A stretch of DNA of 31,218 nucleotides. It comes from JANXSS01 sp040385645 (GTDB taxonomy: Bacteria > Pseudomonadota > Gammaproteobacteria > Burkholderiales > Burkholderiaceae_D). This document shows, in pieces, positions 7,258-14,994 of this stretch. Below the pieces are notes generated by a model, which was not told the DNA's origin, searched no databases, and worked only from the letters and a program-made list of their open reading frames with translations. A program made the position numbers and the translations under genes. Every line of letters begins with the position of its first letter. The stretch's first letter is position 1. The stretch is taken from positions 1 through 31,218 of the forward strand of contig JAZKGZ010000009.1 of assembly GCA_040385645.1 (NCBI GenBank). The letters are read 5' to 3'.

Positions 7258-10131
7258 TCAGGTCAACAAACTTGTGTATTGCTCGTAGAGGGAAAACAAA
7301 TATGCAACCCGGTCGGCGTCCGTTTTTAATCCCTTCTTGCCATATGCTGCGTCAACGGCTTTGTCTAGCACAGCGTGCGCCTTGCTCAGATTGGCGGGCA
7401 TGGTGGCCGGATTGTAAAGGTCAGCAAGGCTGGCTGGAGTCTTGCATTTTTGATGTATAGCTCTGGTGTCCAAAACGCCTTGGGCCGCATTCCGCACCGT
7501 CTCACGTTGCTTGTCAGTCAGTTCCTGCGGCCATGGATAATTGTTGTAGACGATACCCGCAGAATAGCGGAAGTCGCTTTTAAGCCGCCCACAGGTGTAA
7601 CGAACCCATGCGTTGTGCATGGTGGAACTTAGGATGCCGAATTCGTAGGTTGTGGCGTTGGGAACGCAAAGGTTGCTGTCGCCAACAATGATGTCGGCCT
7701 TCAAGAAACCCATTGGGACAAACGCCCGAGTCTCCGATGAATGTCGGGGCACCAATACGTATTGCCCAGACGGTTGCCGGTCCTCTCCAAACAAAGCTGG
7801 TGTCGCCGCAAGCACTTTCGTCGTCTGCCGTGTGCTATTGGCACGATGCAGTCTCACCATGTCTACGCGCTTTCTTACCGCTTTTAGCTTGGACAGTGTC
7901 TGGGGGGTGCAGTCTTTCAGCCAAAGGCACCAACGAGTGCCGTTGTTTAGGAACTCGTCGGCGCCCATGAATCGGCGAATCCAGACGGCTGCATCGGGCT
8001 CTACCGCCAGCAGATCAGCCTTTTCCTCTGGCTTTAACAGCAAACCACCGCCGTCATTGGGCATGGAGCCAAACACGATCGGAGATACCTTGCATATGGG
8101 CTCACGTCGGTTAGGCAACGCAACCGATGGCGCGTCAACCAGGTAGGGGTTGATGTTGTTTGCGGCGACCTCATGGGCAGCGCCCTTGATTTCGGCGTAT
8201 TCAAACAGCCTGGGCGCTTTTACTTCTTCCATGCCGAATCCGACGATGACGCAATGCACTGCGGCCTTGCCCGGTGCGTCGTTCGTCCACTGGAATGTGC
8301 GATGAGCAAAGTGGATGCTTATGCCCTGAGCCATCATCCATGACCACAGCACGCCAACCTGTTCGCCTTGGGTGATGCTGTTGGTGGACACGAAGCCACA
8401 TCGGATGGCACGGCGTCGCTTGACCTCGGCAGCGTCAGCATCCGCAAACAGGTCGCCCAGTCCTTGCCCAAACTTCACATCCTTGAAGTTCTTGCGACCC
8501 TTGTTGGCTTTGGCTGCGATGCTGCCGAAGCCGTCAGGTGTGGTGCTGATGTATTGGCCCGCTTTGACGAACCAGCCCGCCACAAAGTCCAGCACGCCAG
8601 CACCTGCGATGCCATGCGTCACCGCTTCCAGTGATGCCTTCTGCTCTGCCGATTGGTTCGACTTTCCTATAAACGGCGGATTGCCCAAGATGTAGTTGAG
8701 TTGTCGCGGCGGCACGAACTCAGCCCAATCAATTTCTAAGGCATTGCCCTTGCGGATATTGGCACTCTTAACCAGCGGAATGCGGGTGATGACTTCACCG
8801 AACTCCACGCCAGCTAAAACGTTCATTTGGTGGTCGGTGAGCCACATGGCCACTTGCGCAATCTGGGTGGGGAATTCCTCGATTTCAATGCCGTAGAATT
8901 GGTCGACATCGACCTGTAAAAAGCCAAACACACTGCCGACCCGCTGCCCGAACTTGCTTGCCGCACGTAGGACTTCCAGTTCAAGCTTGCGCAACTCGCG
9001 ATAGGCAATGACTAGAAAATTGCCGCAGCCGCAAGCGGGGTCAAGGAATGTCAACGTTTGCAGCTTCTTGTGAAACTCGAACAGCTTGTTTTTGTTGCTC
9101 CTGATCTTCTCAAACTCTGCATGTAGCTCGTCTAGGCACAGCGGCCCGAGCAGTTTGAGGATGTTGACCTCGCTGGTGTAATGCGCCCCAAGCTCCCGGC
9201 GACGGTCGGCGGCGTCCAGCTCGATCACTGTCTGAAACATGGCGCCAAAAATGGCTGGAGAGATGGCACCCCAATTCATGGAGCACAACGCCAGGAGCTG
9301 TTTACGCATCGCCGTATCAAATTGCGGAGGCCGGTAGTGAGCTTCAAACAGTTTGCCGTTCACATACGGGAATTGCGCAAAATGTTCGGCCAACTTGCCT
9401 TGACGCTGGTCCGGCGTCTCGTTAAGCGTGTTGAACATTTCATCCAGCGCAGCGCCAACGTCCGAGCCGTCCCCTTTGGTATGAAACTCGATCAAATCGT
9501 GGAAACTGTCTTTCGGCTGAAAGATACCGGTGTCGTCAGCGAACAGGCAGAACAGCAAGCGCACTAAAAACACTTCCAGCTTTTCGCCCTTGTAATTGTC
9601 ACGCTTCAATGCATCATGGAGTTGGCCAACGGCAACCACAGCTTCTTGGTTGATTGGGTCGGCCTCGCGGATGTGCTGCGTCCTGTATCCTGCGATGAAG
9701 GCAAAGCGGTTTATATTCTGTGGCAGCTCTGCCAGCTTGAACTTGTGCACGGCTTTGGCACCCTCATCAGGCTCCAAGTCGTGTAGCTCAAAATGGGCGA
9801 AGTCGCATACCAGCACATAGCGGGGTAGTTCCTCGGGTTTAAGGCCAGGGAAATAGTTTATGGCTTGTTGGTAGGCTTTACCCAAGTCGTGTCCAAGCGA
9901 CTTGTGCTCGATGAGCAGGGTGCCCTTCCAAAGAAGATCAATCTTACCTTGAGCCGTGCCGAGTTTGTGGACACGCTTTTCAAAACTGGCGACCTTTCGC
10001 CTGGATACCCCGAAAACTTCGAAAAAAGCGTCCCAAAACGGTTTGGCATCGGCGTCTTCGCTTGTGGTGCCCTTCCAGTCGGCAGCGAAGGTTGTTGCGC
10101 GTGCGCGAATTTCATTCCAGCTTAATGGCAT
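7258..10131 (-). CDS. MmeI-family Type IIL restriction enzyme-methyltransferase fusion
   Basis: A single 957-residue protein combining endonuclease, N6-adenine methyltransferase and DNA recognition. The start MPLSWNEIR aligns with the start of MmeI. The nuclease core has D65 in KIDLLW and E75-x-K77 in LLIEHK, the PD-(D/E)xK pattern. A helical connector follows (about 150-310). The methyltransferase has LGAHYTS (314-320, motif X region), SAM-binding motif I DPACGCG (364-370) and catalytic motif IV NPPF (484-487). The target-recognition domain (about 620-850) contains RRFMGADEFLNNGTRWCLW and PRHSSETRAFVP blocks shared with MmeI. The specificity contacts probably lie there, but the recognised sequence cannot be read by eye. 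MmeI-type enzymes methylate one strand and cut about 20 bases away. GAGGAAG precedes the ATG. It is the last gene of a minus-strand set with DUF3644, a helicase remnant and AlbA_2 genes. All visible catalytic residues are present. Confidence 0.95.
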   Translation of the reverse strand: MPLSWNEIRARATTFAADWKGTTSEDADAKPFWDAFFEVFGVSRRKVASFEKRVHKLGTAQGKIDLLWKGTLLIEHKSLGHDLGKAYQQAINYFPGLKPEELPRYVLVCDFAHFELHDLEPDEGAKAVHKFKLAELPQNINRFAFIAGYRTQHIREADPINQEAVVAVGQLHDALKRDNYKGEKLEVFLVRLLFCLFADDTGIFQPKDSFHDLIEFHTKGDGSDVGAALDEMFNTLNETPDQRQGKLAEHFAQFPYVNGKLFEAHYRPPQFDTAMRKQLLALCSMNWGAISPAIFGAMFQTVIELDAADRRRELGAHYTSEVNILKLLGPLCLDELHAEFEKIRSNKNKLFEFHKKLQTLTFLDPACGCGNFLVIAYRELRKLELEVLRAASKFGQRVGSVFGFLQVDVDQFYGIEIEEFPTQIAQVAMWLTDHQMNVLAGVEFGEVITRIPLVKSANIRKGNALEIDWAEFVPPRQLNYILGNPPFIGKSNQSAEQKASLEAVTHGIAGAGVLDFVAGWFVKAGQYISTTPDGFGSIAAKANKGRKNFKDVKFGQGLGDLFADADAAEVKRRRAIRCGFVSTNSITQGEQVGVLWSWMMAQGISIHFAHRTFQWTNDAPGKAAVHCVIVGFGMEEVKAPRLFEYAEIKGAAHEVAANNINPYLVDAPSVALPNRREPICKVSPIVFGSMPNDGGGLLLKPEEKADLLAVEPDAAVWIRRFMGADEFLNNGTRWCLWLKDCTPQTLSKLKAVRKRVDMVRLHRANSTRQTTKVLAATPALFGEDRQPSGQYVLVPRHSSETRAFVPMGFLKADIIVGDSNLCVPNATTYEFGILSSTMHNAWVRYTCGRLKSDFRYSAGIVYNNYPWPQELTDKQRETVRNAAQGVLDTRAIHQKCKTPASLADLYNPATMPANLSKAHAVLDKAVDAAYGKKGLKTDADRVAYLFSLYEQYTSLLT

Positions 10132-10304
10132 ACGATCTTCCTCGTGGCTACTTCTTTATTGCTGGCAATTCCTACGGTTTAGCTTTGAATTTGGTGCGTA
10201 ACAGCGTGACATATCAGCACGGATCAGGTGCCTCGGTTGGTTGCGCAGCGCTTCAAGGCACAGTGTGCTCCAGCGCCACCGGTGCTGTCGCGCATGTAGT
10301 TAAG

Positions 10305-11360
10305 TCAACCTACGACTGCCGAAAACTCCTGCTCATCGGCCAAGCGCGCAATTAAAAACGTCACCCATGCATGCGTGTACACGTAGTCATGGTGAACCGA
10401 GTCGTACACGCACCACTTGAGGTCGGTGGCCTCTGGGTTGGTAGTACCGAACGACGGCCTCGCTTTGTAATGCTTCCAACACCGTTGGTGTCCGGTCTGA
10501 TTAAACCTGTCTACCTGTTTGCCCGCTCTTTCCACTTTAGGGTTTCCAAGCGCAGCCTGAACCTGAGCAACTACACTACTCGGCTTGCAGTAGCCCTTGT
10601 TTCCCCCACCAGCATCTTTCCACTTGATCATCACGGCAAACTTATCAAATTCCGTCTGCTGTTCAACTGTGAGCTTGTCACGATGGACAAACTGGATTGG
10701 CAAAGCATCTTTGGACGCGTGGTTTGCAACTTGGATAAGAAATGCTTTGAAAGCGAACTGCGAGCTACCAGCAACATCTGCTGTTAGCATTGCCCGGTAG
10801 TTATCAACAAATTTTTTGATGTCAGCTAAATTTTTGTTTGCCTTGACCGCTTGCGCGAAAGATTCTCCATTAGGAAAAAGCTGCAACGAGAAGGAAAGGC
10901 TCTCACGAACTTGGTTTGCTTTTCCGAAGTGCTGGCCCATCGCATCGTCGAAGTTCAGCAGCAAGGCCTGACATTCTCCGAAGATTGCGTTGTCAAGCGC
11001 TGGAAGGTAGCGGTGTTCAATCTTGTTTCGAAGGGGTATAAAAAATTCAAGATTGAGACGCACGGGGTCGTGAGGAGTTTGCTTCCAATATTGACGCACG
11101 CATTCGCCAAGCTCCCAATGACGAAAATCGTCGTCAATTTTCTCAAAGCGCCCGTTGGCAGTTTTGTAATAGGGTTTTCCGCCCCCTCTTAAGACAATGG
11201 CGTGGAGCAGAGCTGTCCAAGCCATTACCATCAACGCGATGTAGGCAGAGCTTTTAAATGCGACCGCAGGCTTGTTGTAGATCTCTACTGCCAAAAGTGC
11301 GGCGTCTCGCGCCTTTTGAACGTAGGGTTTGATCGTCTTGCCGATACGTTGTTCTGCCAT
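10305..11360 (-). CDS. DUF3644 domain protein of the restriction locus
   Basis: A 351-residue protein. The opening block (KARDAALLAVEIYNKPAVAFKSSAYIALMVMAWTALLHA) is the DUF3644 signature, followed by a region with RNKIEHRYLP near residue 113. The latter resembles an R-x4-6-H HEPN-like motif (RNKIEH), which is suggestive of RNA cleavage but unproven. DUF3644 genes are often found with restriction-modification and other defence genes, and this one sits between an MmeI-like enzyme and a helicase remnant. The ATG at 11360 is preceded by GAAAGG at 5 nt. The 173-bp gap after it before the MmeI-like gene holds no supported frame. The biochemical function is unknown. Confidence 0.8.
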   Translation of the reverse strand: MAEQRIGKTIKPYVQKARDAALLAVEIYNKPAVAFKSSAYIALMVMAWTALLHAIVLRGGGKPYYKTANGRFEKIDDDFRHWELGECVRQYWKQTPHDPVRLNLEFFIPLRNKIEHRYLPALDNAIFGECQALLLNFDDAMGQHFGKANQVRESLSFSLQLFPNGESFAQAVKANKNLADIKKFVDNYRAMLTADVAGSSQFAFKAFLIQVANHASKDALPIQFVHRDKLTVEQQTEFDKFAVMIKWKDAGGGNKGYCKPSSVVAQVQAALGNPKVERAGKQVDRFNQTGHQRCWKHYKARPSFGTTNPEATDLKWCVYDSVHHDYVYTHAWVTFLIARLADEQEFSAVVG

Positions 11361-11403
11361 ATTGCCTTTCGCTTACTTCGCTTGCAAGGTGGAGCACCCG
11401 GCG

Positions 11404-11709
11404 TCAATCAGCAAAGCTGGTACCAATCGCGCGCTCCAACACCACGATTAGGGCTTGGCGCAAATCTTGACCATACAACTCGTCCAGCGCTATGAACATC
11501 AATGCCCGAGACTTGCCCAACGTCGGTGGCGATTTGACCAGCAGATATTGCTTGCCGCACTCGGCGTAGACAAGCTGCTGTATGGCACGCATGCCGCGTT
11601 CATCAGGCCTGCTTAATACGCCGGTTCGTTCTGTAGTAATCGACATCGAAAAGACGGTGTATGCACTGAGGATTTTTGTGCTGCCGCTCAAAATTTTTTG
11701 AAGGCTCAT
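11404..11709 (-). pseudogene. N-terminal remnant of a superfamily 2 (DEAD/DEAH-type) helicase
   Basis: A 101-codon frame that carries only the beginning of a large helicase: a Q-motif-like RPDERGMRAIQQL, a Walker A-like block KSPPTLGKSRAL, and a strand ALIVVLERAIGTSFAD after which a TGA stops the frame. Full-length relatives continue for several hundred residues with the DExx box and the second RecA domain; all of that is missing. Only 43 bp separate this stop from the DUF3644 start. In that space a +1-shifted frame reads IDAGCSTLQAK then TAA at 11375-11373, which could be the original C-terminal tail joined by a deletion (inference). The start is uncertain: 11709, or an internal ATG at 11646. 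Confidence 0.7.
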
Positions 11710-11742
11710 AAAGGCTTATAAAAGCTCATAACGGCTCATTGC
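11703..11742. repeat. Degenerate 10-bp tandem repeat at the AlbA_2/helicase junction
   Basis: Four adjacent 10-bp units on the plus strand: GGCTCATAAA, GGCTTATAAA, AGCTCATAAC and GGCTCATTGC. They cover the last codons of the AlbA_2 gene and the first ATG of the helicase remnant. Replication slippage here would shift the spacing between the two genes or the AlbA_2 reading-frame end. Confidence 0.6.
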
Positions 11743-13426
11743 TGATCAATGTATAAAACGCGCCGCGACGTAACCCATGCTGCTCAAGCTTGCCATTAGC
11801 TTTGAGCCGTTTCAACAATTTAGCCGCTTGGTCGCGGCTCAAATGGCACAAATCAATAACTTCACTACGCTGTATCCGGCCGTAGTGCTGTGCGTGGTTA
11901 AGCACCATCTGTTCATGTTGCAGACTGCTAAATCCAGCCTGTCGCGTGTACGCCACCTTGCTGCCCTTGGCTTGGTACATCATAGCCGATAGGGTGTAGC
12001 AGCGATTACGGGTGTTGCCATGAGGTTGCACTAAGCCTGCTTCCACCAGTTGCTCGAGTGTGCGACGAGCTTGGCTTGAATCTCTGTGAATATGGCGTGC
12101 GAGTTCGTCCATACCTAGCCGTTTTTGTTCACGCAGTACAGCCAGCGCAATCAAGCTGTCAATGGGCAGCAACACTCCATTTTGTTTGCTCTCCTGCTCT
12201 ACCACCATTTGCAAAAAGACCTCATCCGCTGCCACCGTGGCCATTTGCAGAACGACGCTGTTCATATTGGTTCGGCTGTAATCGGGTTCGGGCCGCCCAA
12301 AACGCAACATGCCGCGGTAAATCTTGTCTACTCCACGCCCCGACCTTTCAACAATGCCAATACGTTTCATAGCATCAGCCAAGGCCGGATTACGCGGGCG
12401 CGGCTCAGTGGTTAGTAAATTGTCTAACGTAACGCCCTCTACTAGCCCACCCGGATTGCTTACGGTAAGCCCGTGGTCGTCCAGCCGCACATGCACGGCA
12501 CCAAGCCGATGATAATCTCGATGCACCAGAGCATTTGCCACCGCTTCGCGAAAAGCTCCCATGTCCACTTTTGGAACAGGTACACGGAATAAACCTACCT
12601 GCACCTCTTTTTCCGGATTGTAGGGGCGAAAATTAGTTTCTAGCCAGCCTAGCGCCTTCAGCAGTGGAAAACGCCGGAATTCATTGAAAGTAACCGTTTC
12701 CCGTGCTAACACTTGGAACGCCAGCTCGTGCGTCGCAACACGCTGCTGCAATACCGACTCGCGCCCAAGTAAAAGCAAACCAGTGAGCGTTGGCACCCGA
12801 CTTCCATCAGGCTGCCGCTGGGTAAAACCCAAAGCTCCATCCAGTGCTTCGTCGTCCAAATCCAACAGCACACGTTCGCCACCGTATTGCTGCACAGCCT
12901 GGCGCAAGCGCTCGCGTTCCAACGGATCAAAATCGTCCAGCGTGCAACCAGCAACCGGTTGGGCAGACACATCGACTAAACCGAAGCTCGACGCACGACT
13001 GATGCGTTCATGCGGCAGCATGGGAATACATTCGGGTGTGCCATCGTGCTTGATACGGCGACGCACATATACACCGGCCTGGGTCGCCACCTCGCTAGTA
13101 GCTTTAAGCACACTAATACGAGCGATACGCGCACCGTTGATGTCCACAGGCACCACATCCACTTGAAGTGATGGGGATGTGCGCGCAGCCACCAGCCCAG
13201 CCAGCCCGACTAGTGATACGCGGTCGGCGTGCAACCCCGTTGACTGCCCGTCATCCTCAACTCCTAACCAAAGATCGCCACCCTCGGTATTGGCTAGGCA
13301 AACTAATGTCTCGACCAAATCAGAATCGGACAATCGTTTTCGGTCGCTTTTAAATTCAACGGTGAGTGATTCCGCTAACGGTAAAACCACTGGTGCGGAT
13401 GTTGGAACTAAGTGCGCCTTGCTCAT
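11726..13426 (-). CDS. AlbA_2 (Schlafen-type) and GHKL ATPase protein with C-terminal winged helices
   Basis: A 566-residue cytoplasmic protein of the COG2865 type. The N-terminal AlbA_2/Schlafen-like nucleic acid-binding domain (about 15-130) has ESLTVEFKSD and LVCLANTEGGDLWLGVEDDG. The middle holds a GHKL/HATPase_c_4-like ATP site with FREAVANALVHRDYH, VSNPGGLVEG and RNPALADAMKRIG...ERSGRGVDKI (about 285-370). The C-terminal ~150 residues contain two winged-helix-like blocks (LGMDELARHIHRDSSQARRTLEQLVEAGLVQ and IQRSEVIDLCHLSRDQAAKLLKRLKANGKLE). AGGAGAGG lies at good spacing before the ATG at 13426. Such proteins are usually annotated as transcriptional regulators or RecG-related ATP-binding proteins. 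As the first gene of the R-M set it may control the set or act with the helicase; that is inference. Confidence 0.85.
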   Translation of the reverse strand: MSKAHLVPTSAPVVLPLAESLTVEFKSDRKRLSDSDLVETLVCLANTEGGDLWLGVEDDGQSTGLHADRVSLVGLAGLVAARTSPSLQVDVVPVDINGARIARISVLKATSEVATQAGVYVRRRIKHDGTPECIPMLPHERISRASSFGLVDVSAQPVAGCTLDDFDPLERERLRQAVQQYGGERVLLDLDDEALDGALGFTQRQPDGSRVPTLTGLLLLGRESVLQQRVATHELAFQVLARETVTFNEFRRFPLLKALGWLETNFRPYNPEKEVQVGLFRVPVPKVDMGAFREAVANALVHRDYHRLGAVHVRLDDHGLTVSNPGGLVEGVTLDNLLTTEPRPRNPALADAMKRIGIVERSGRGVDKIYRGMLRFGRPEPDYSRTNMNSVVLQMATVAADEVFLQMVVEQESKQNGVLLPIDSLIALAVLREQKRLGMDELARHIHRDSSQARRTLEQLVEAGLVQPHGNTRNRCYTLSAMMYQAKGSKVAYTRQAGFSSLQHEQMVLNHAQHYGRIQRSEVIDLCHLSRDQAAKLLKRLKANGKLEQHGLRRGAFYTLISNEPL

Positions 13427-13870
13427 GATGTTGCCTCTCCTGGCGTAACCTTATAGTTTTCTTGAAGGTATATAAAGAAAATCCGACATCAGGAAACAAC
13501 GGGCTAAAAGCATTTGACTCGCCAAGCGCACTGTCGAAACGTCCCAAACAAATCGCGTAAAGCGGGATTGGCTATGCCCAGTCACTGCAAACGGGTTGGG
13601 GAAAAACGCTTGGCACTCATGTGTATTTCTACTTGCATGCTTGAATATCAGCAATATTCAAATGTCAAAAATCGCAGGTTTTCTGAATTAAGCGGGTGGC
13701 TTATGTCAATTTATATACCTTCCGAGCGAGCTTTAATTCAGAAAACATCGTTTTTTTGACACTGCCTTATGCGTATATCAACTAGTGCTCTACGGCATTC
13801 ATAAAAGATTTATTCCGTGCGACATCACTTCGGTTTTTTCCATGACAGCGGCCCACGCCCTAGCGGCAAA
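13427..13870. other. AT-rich intergenic region with nested inverted repeats
   Basis: About 440 bp upstream of the AlbA_2 gene and downstream of the Fic gene, with no supported gene. It holds a perfect 13-bp inverted pair, GAAGGTATATAAA (13464-13476) and TTTATATACCTTC (13710-13722). It also holds a second pair, TTTTCTGAATTAAGC (13679-13693) and GCTTTAATTCAGAAAA (13730-13744), matching except for one extra T. The right 13-mer lies inside the loop of the second pair. The promoter of the AlbA_2 operon is expected here. Confidence 0.55.
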
Positions 13871-14947
13871 TCATATTCCATACCAAGCCCCCCTACCCTT
13901 GCCGTAGCCCTGCAGATGCCTGCACTCGACAAGGTTTCGAAAATGCTGCTTGAGCGTGTTGCGGCTGGCCCCCGTCAAATTTACCGCTTCTGCCATCGTT
14001 ATGCGCCCATGCTCACGTGCGAACTCGATGATTTGCAGTGATAGTTCCGGCATGGCTGCCAGCACGATTTTTTCACGCTCGATCTTTTTCTCCAGCCTTC
14101 TTACTTGCTCGGCCAGTGATCGTAGAAAAAACACAAGCCACGGCTGCCAATCGGGCGCATTGGTACGGATGCTTCCCTGGGTCTGGCGCAAGGCCAGATA
14201 GTAAGCTTCCTTATTTACCTCGATGACGCTTTCCAGTGAGCTGTAAGGCACATAGGCATATCCCGCCTGCAGCAGCAGCAGGGTTGTCAATACCCGACTA
14301 AGGCGCCCGTTACCGTCTTGAAAAGGATGAATTTCGAGAAAGACCACTGTAAAAATTGCGATGATCAGCAGTGGATGCAGTTGCGCCTTATCTCGTTCTT
14401 GCACGACCCAAGCCATCAACTCACGCATCAAGCGCGGCGTATCGAACGGGCTGGCGGTTTCGAAAACGATGCCGATCTGCCTGCCGTGTTCATCGAAGGC
14501 AGCTACATTATTAAAATTGTTTTTGTATCCACCGCGATGCCGCTCATCCTTCTCGCTGTAGCGCAAGAGCGTCTGGTGCAGTTGCTTGATATGGTTTTCG
14601 TTGAAGGGAATATCTTGCCACGAGCCAAATACTAGATCCATCAATTCGGCATAGCCGGCTACTTCTTGCTCATCTCGGGTTTCAAATGATTTAATTTCAA
14701 GATTCGCAAGCAGTTTTCCTACTTCGCCGTCAGATAGTTTACTGCCCTCGATGCGCGTAGATGAACCGATACTCTCAATGGTGGCAACCCGGCGAAGTGC
14801 TCGAAGCCGCTCAGGGGATAATGTGCCTAGAGCTCGCCACGCACCTTTAAATTCGTCGATTCGCGCGATCAGTCGTAAAACTTCCGGCGTAATTTGTAGG
14901 GAAGCAATGTGTAACATAAAACCAATAATACGCCCATTTACACCCAT
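13871..14947 (-). CDS. Fic-domain protein (AMPylator-like) with N-terminal inhibitory motif and winged helix
   Basis: A 358-residue Fic/DOC protein predicted to transfer AMP, or another nucleotide, to target hydroxyl groups. The catalytic motif HPFQDGNGR is complete at residues 207-215, with the His as general base. An N-terminal segment SSTRIEG (62-68) matches the (S/T)xxxE(G/N) inhibitory helix of class II Fic proteins, whose Glu blocks ATP gamma-phosphate binding. A flap-like region lies at about 150-165. The C-terminal part is a winged helix (ITMAEAVNLTGASRNTLKQHFRNLVE). The start is uncertain: ATG at 14947 lies in a 10-bp direct repeat, and ATG at 14917 (MLHIAS) is equally possible; neither has a clear ribosome site. 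It is divergent in content from its MCP neighbour and closes the accessory block on the right. Confidence 0.9.
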   Translation of the reverse strand: MGVNGRIIGFMLHIASLQITPEVLRLIARIDEFKGAWRALGTLSPERLRALRRVATIESIGSSTRIEGSKLSDGEVGKLLANLEIKSFETRDEQEVAGYAELMDLVFGSWQDIPFNENHIKQLHQTLLRYSEKDERHRGGYKNNFNNVAAFDEHGRQIGIVFETASPFDTPRLMRELMAWVVQERDKAQLHPLLIIAIFTVVFLEIHPFQDGNGRLSRVLTTLLLLQAGYAYVPYSSLESVIEVNKEAYYLALRQTQGSIRTNAPDWQPWLVFFLRSLAEQVRRLEKKIEREKIVLAAMPELSLQIIEFAREHGRITMAEAVNLTGASRNTLKQHFRNLVECRHLQGYGKGRGAWYGI

Positions 14948-14961
14948 TTACACAGGGTGTA
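14933..14961 (-). promoter_or_regulatory. Direct repeat and small palindrome at the fic start, possible operator
   Basis: Two adjacent copies of CCCATTTACA (14933-14942 and 14943-14952) are followed by the palindrome TACAC-AGG-GTGTA (14949-14961). The cluster overlaps the first possible fic start codon. The Fic protein ends in a winged helix, so self-regulation at this site is possible; this is inference. Confidence 0.35.
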
Positions 14962-14994
14962 TTTGGCTGAAATCCTCAGCCGTATCGCCGCAAT

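Noticed and set aside
13451..13654. 67-codon open frame in the fic-AlbA_2 gap
   Set aside because: It overlaps one of the inverted repeats and shows no coding features.
5857..14950. tRNA-Asp as the attachment site of an integrated island ending near the fic gene
   Set aside because: No repeat of the tRNA 3' end (for example CGAGTCCCGTCCACTCC) is seen on the right side and no integrase gene is present.
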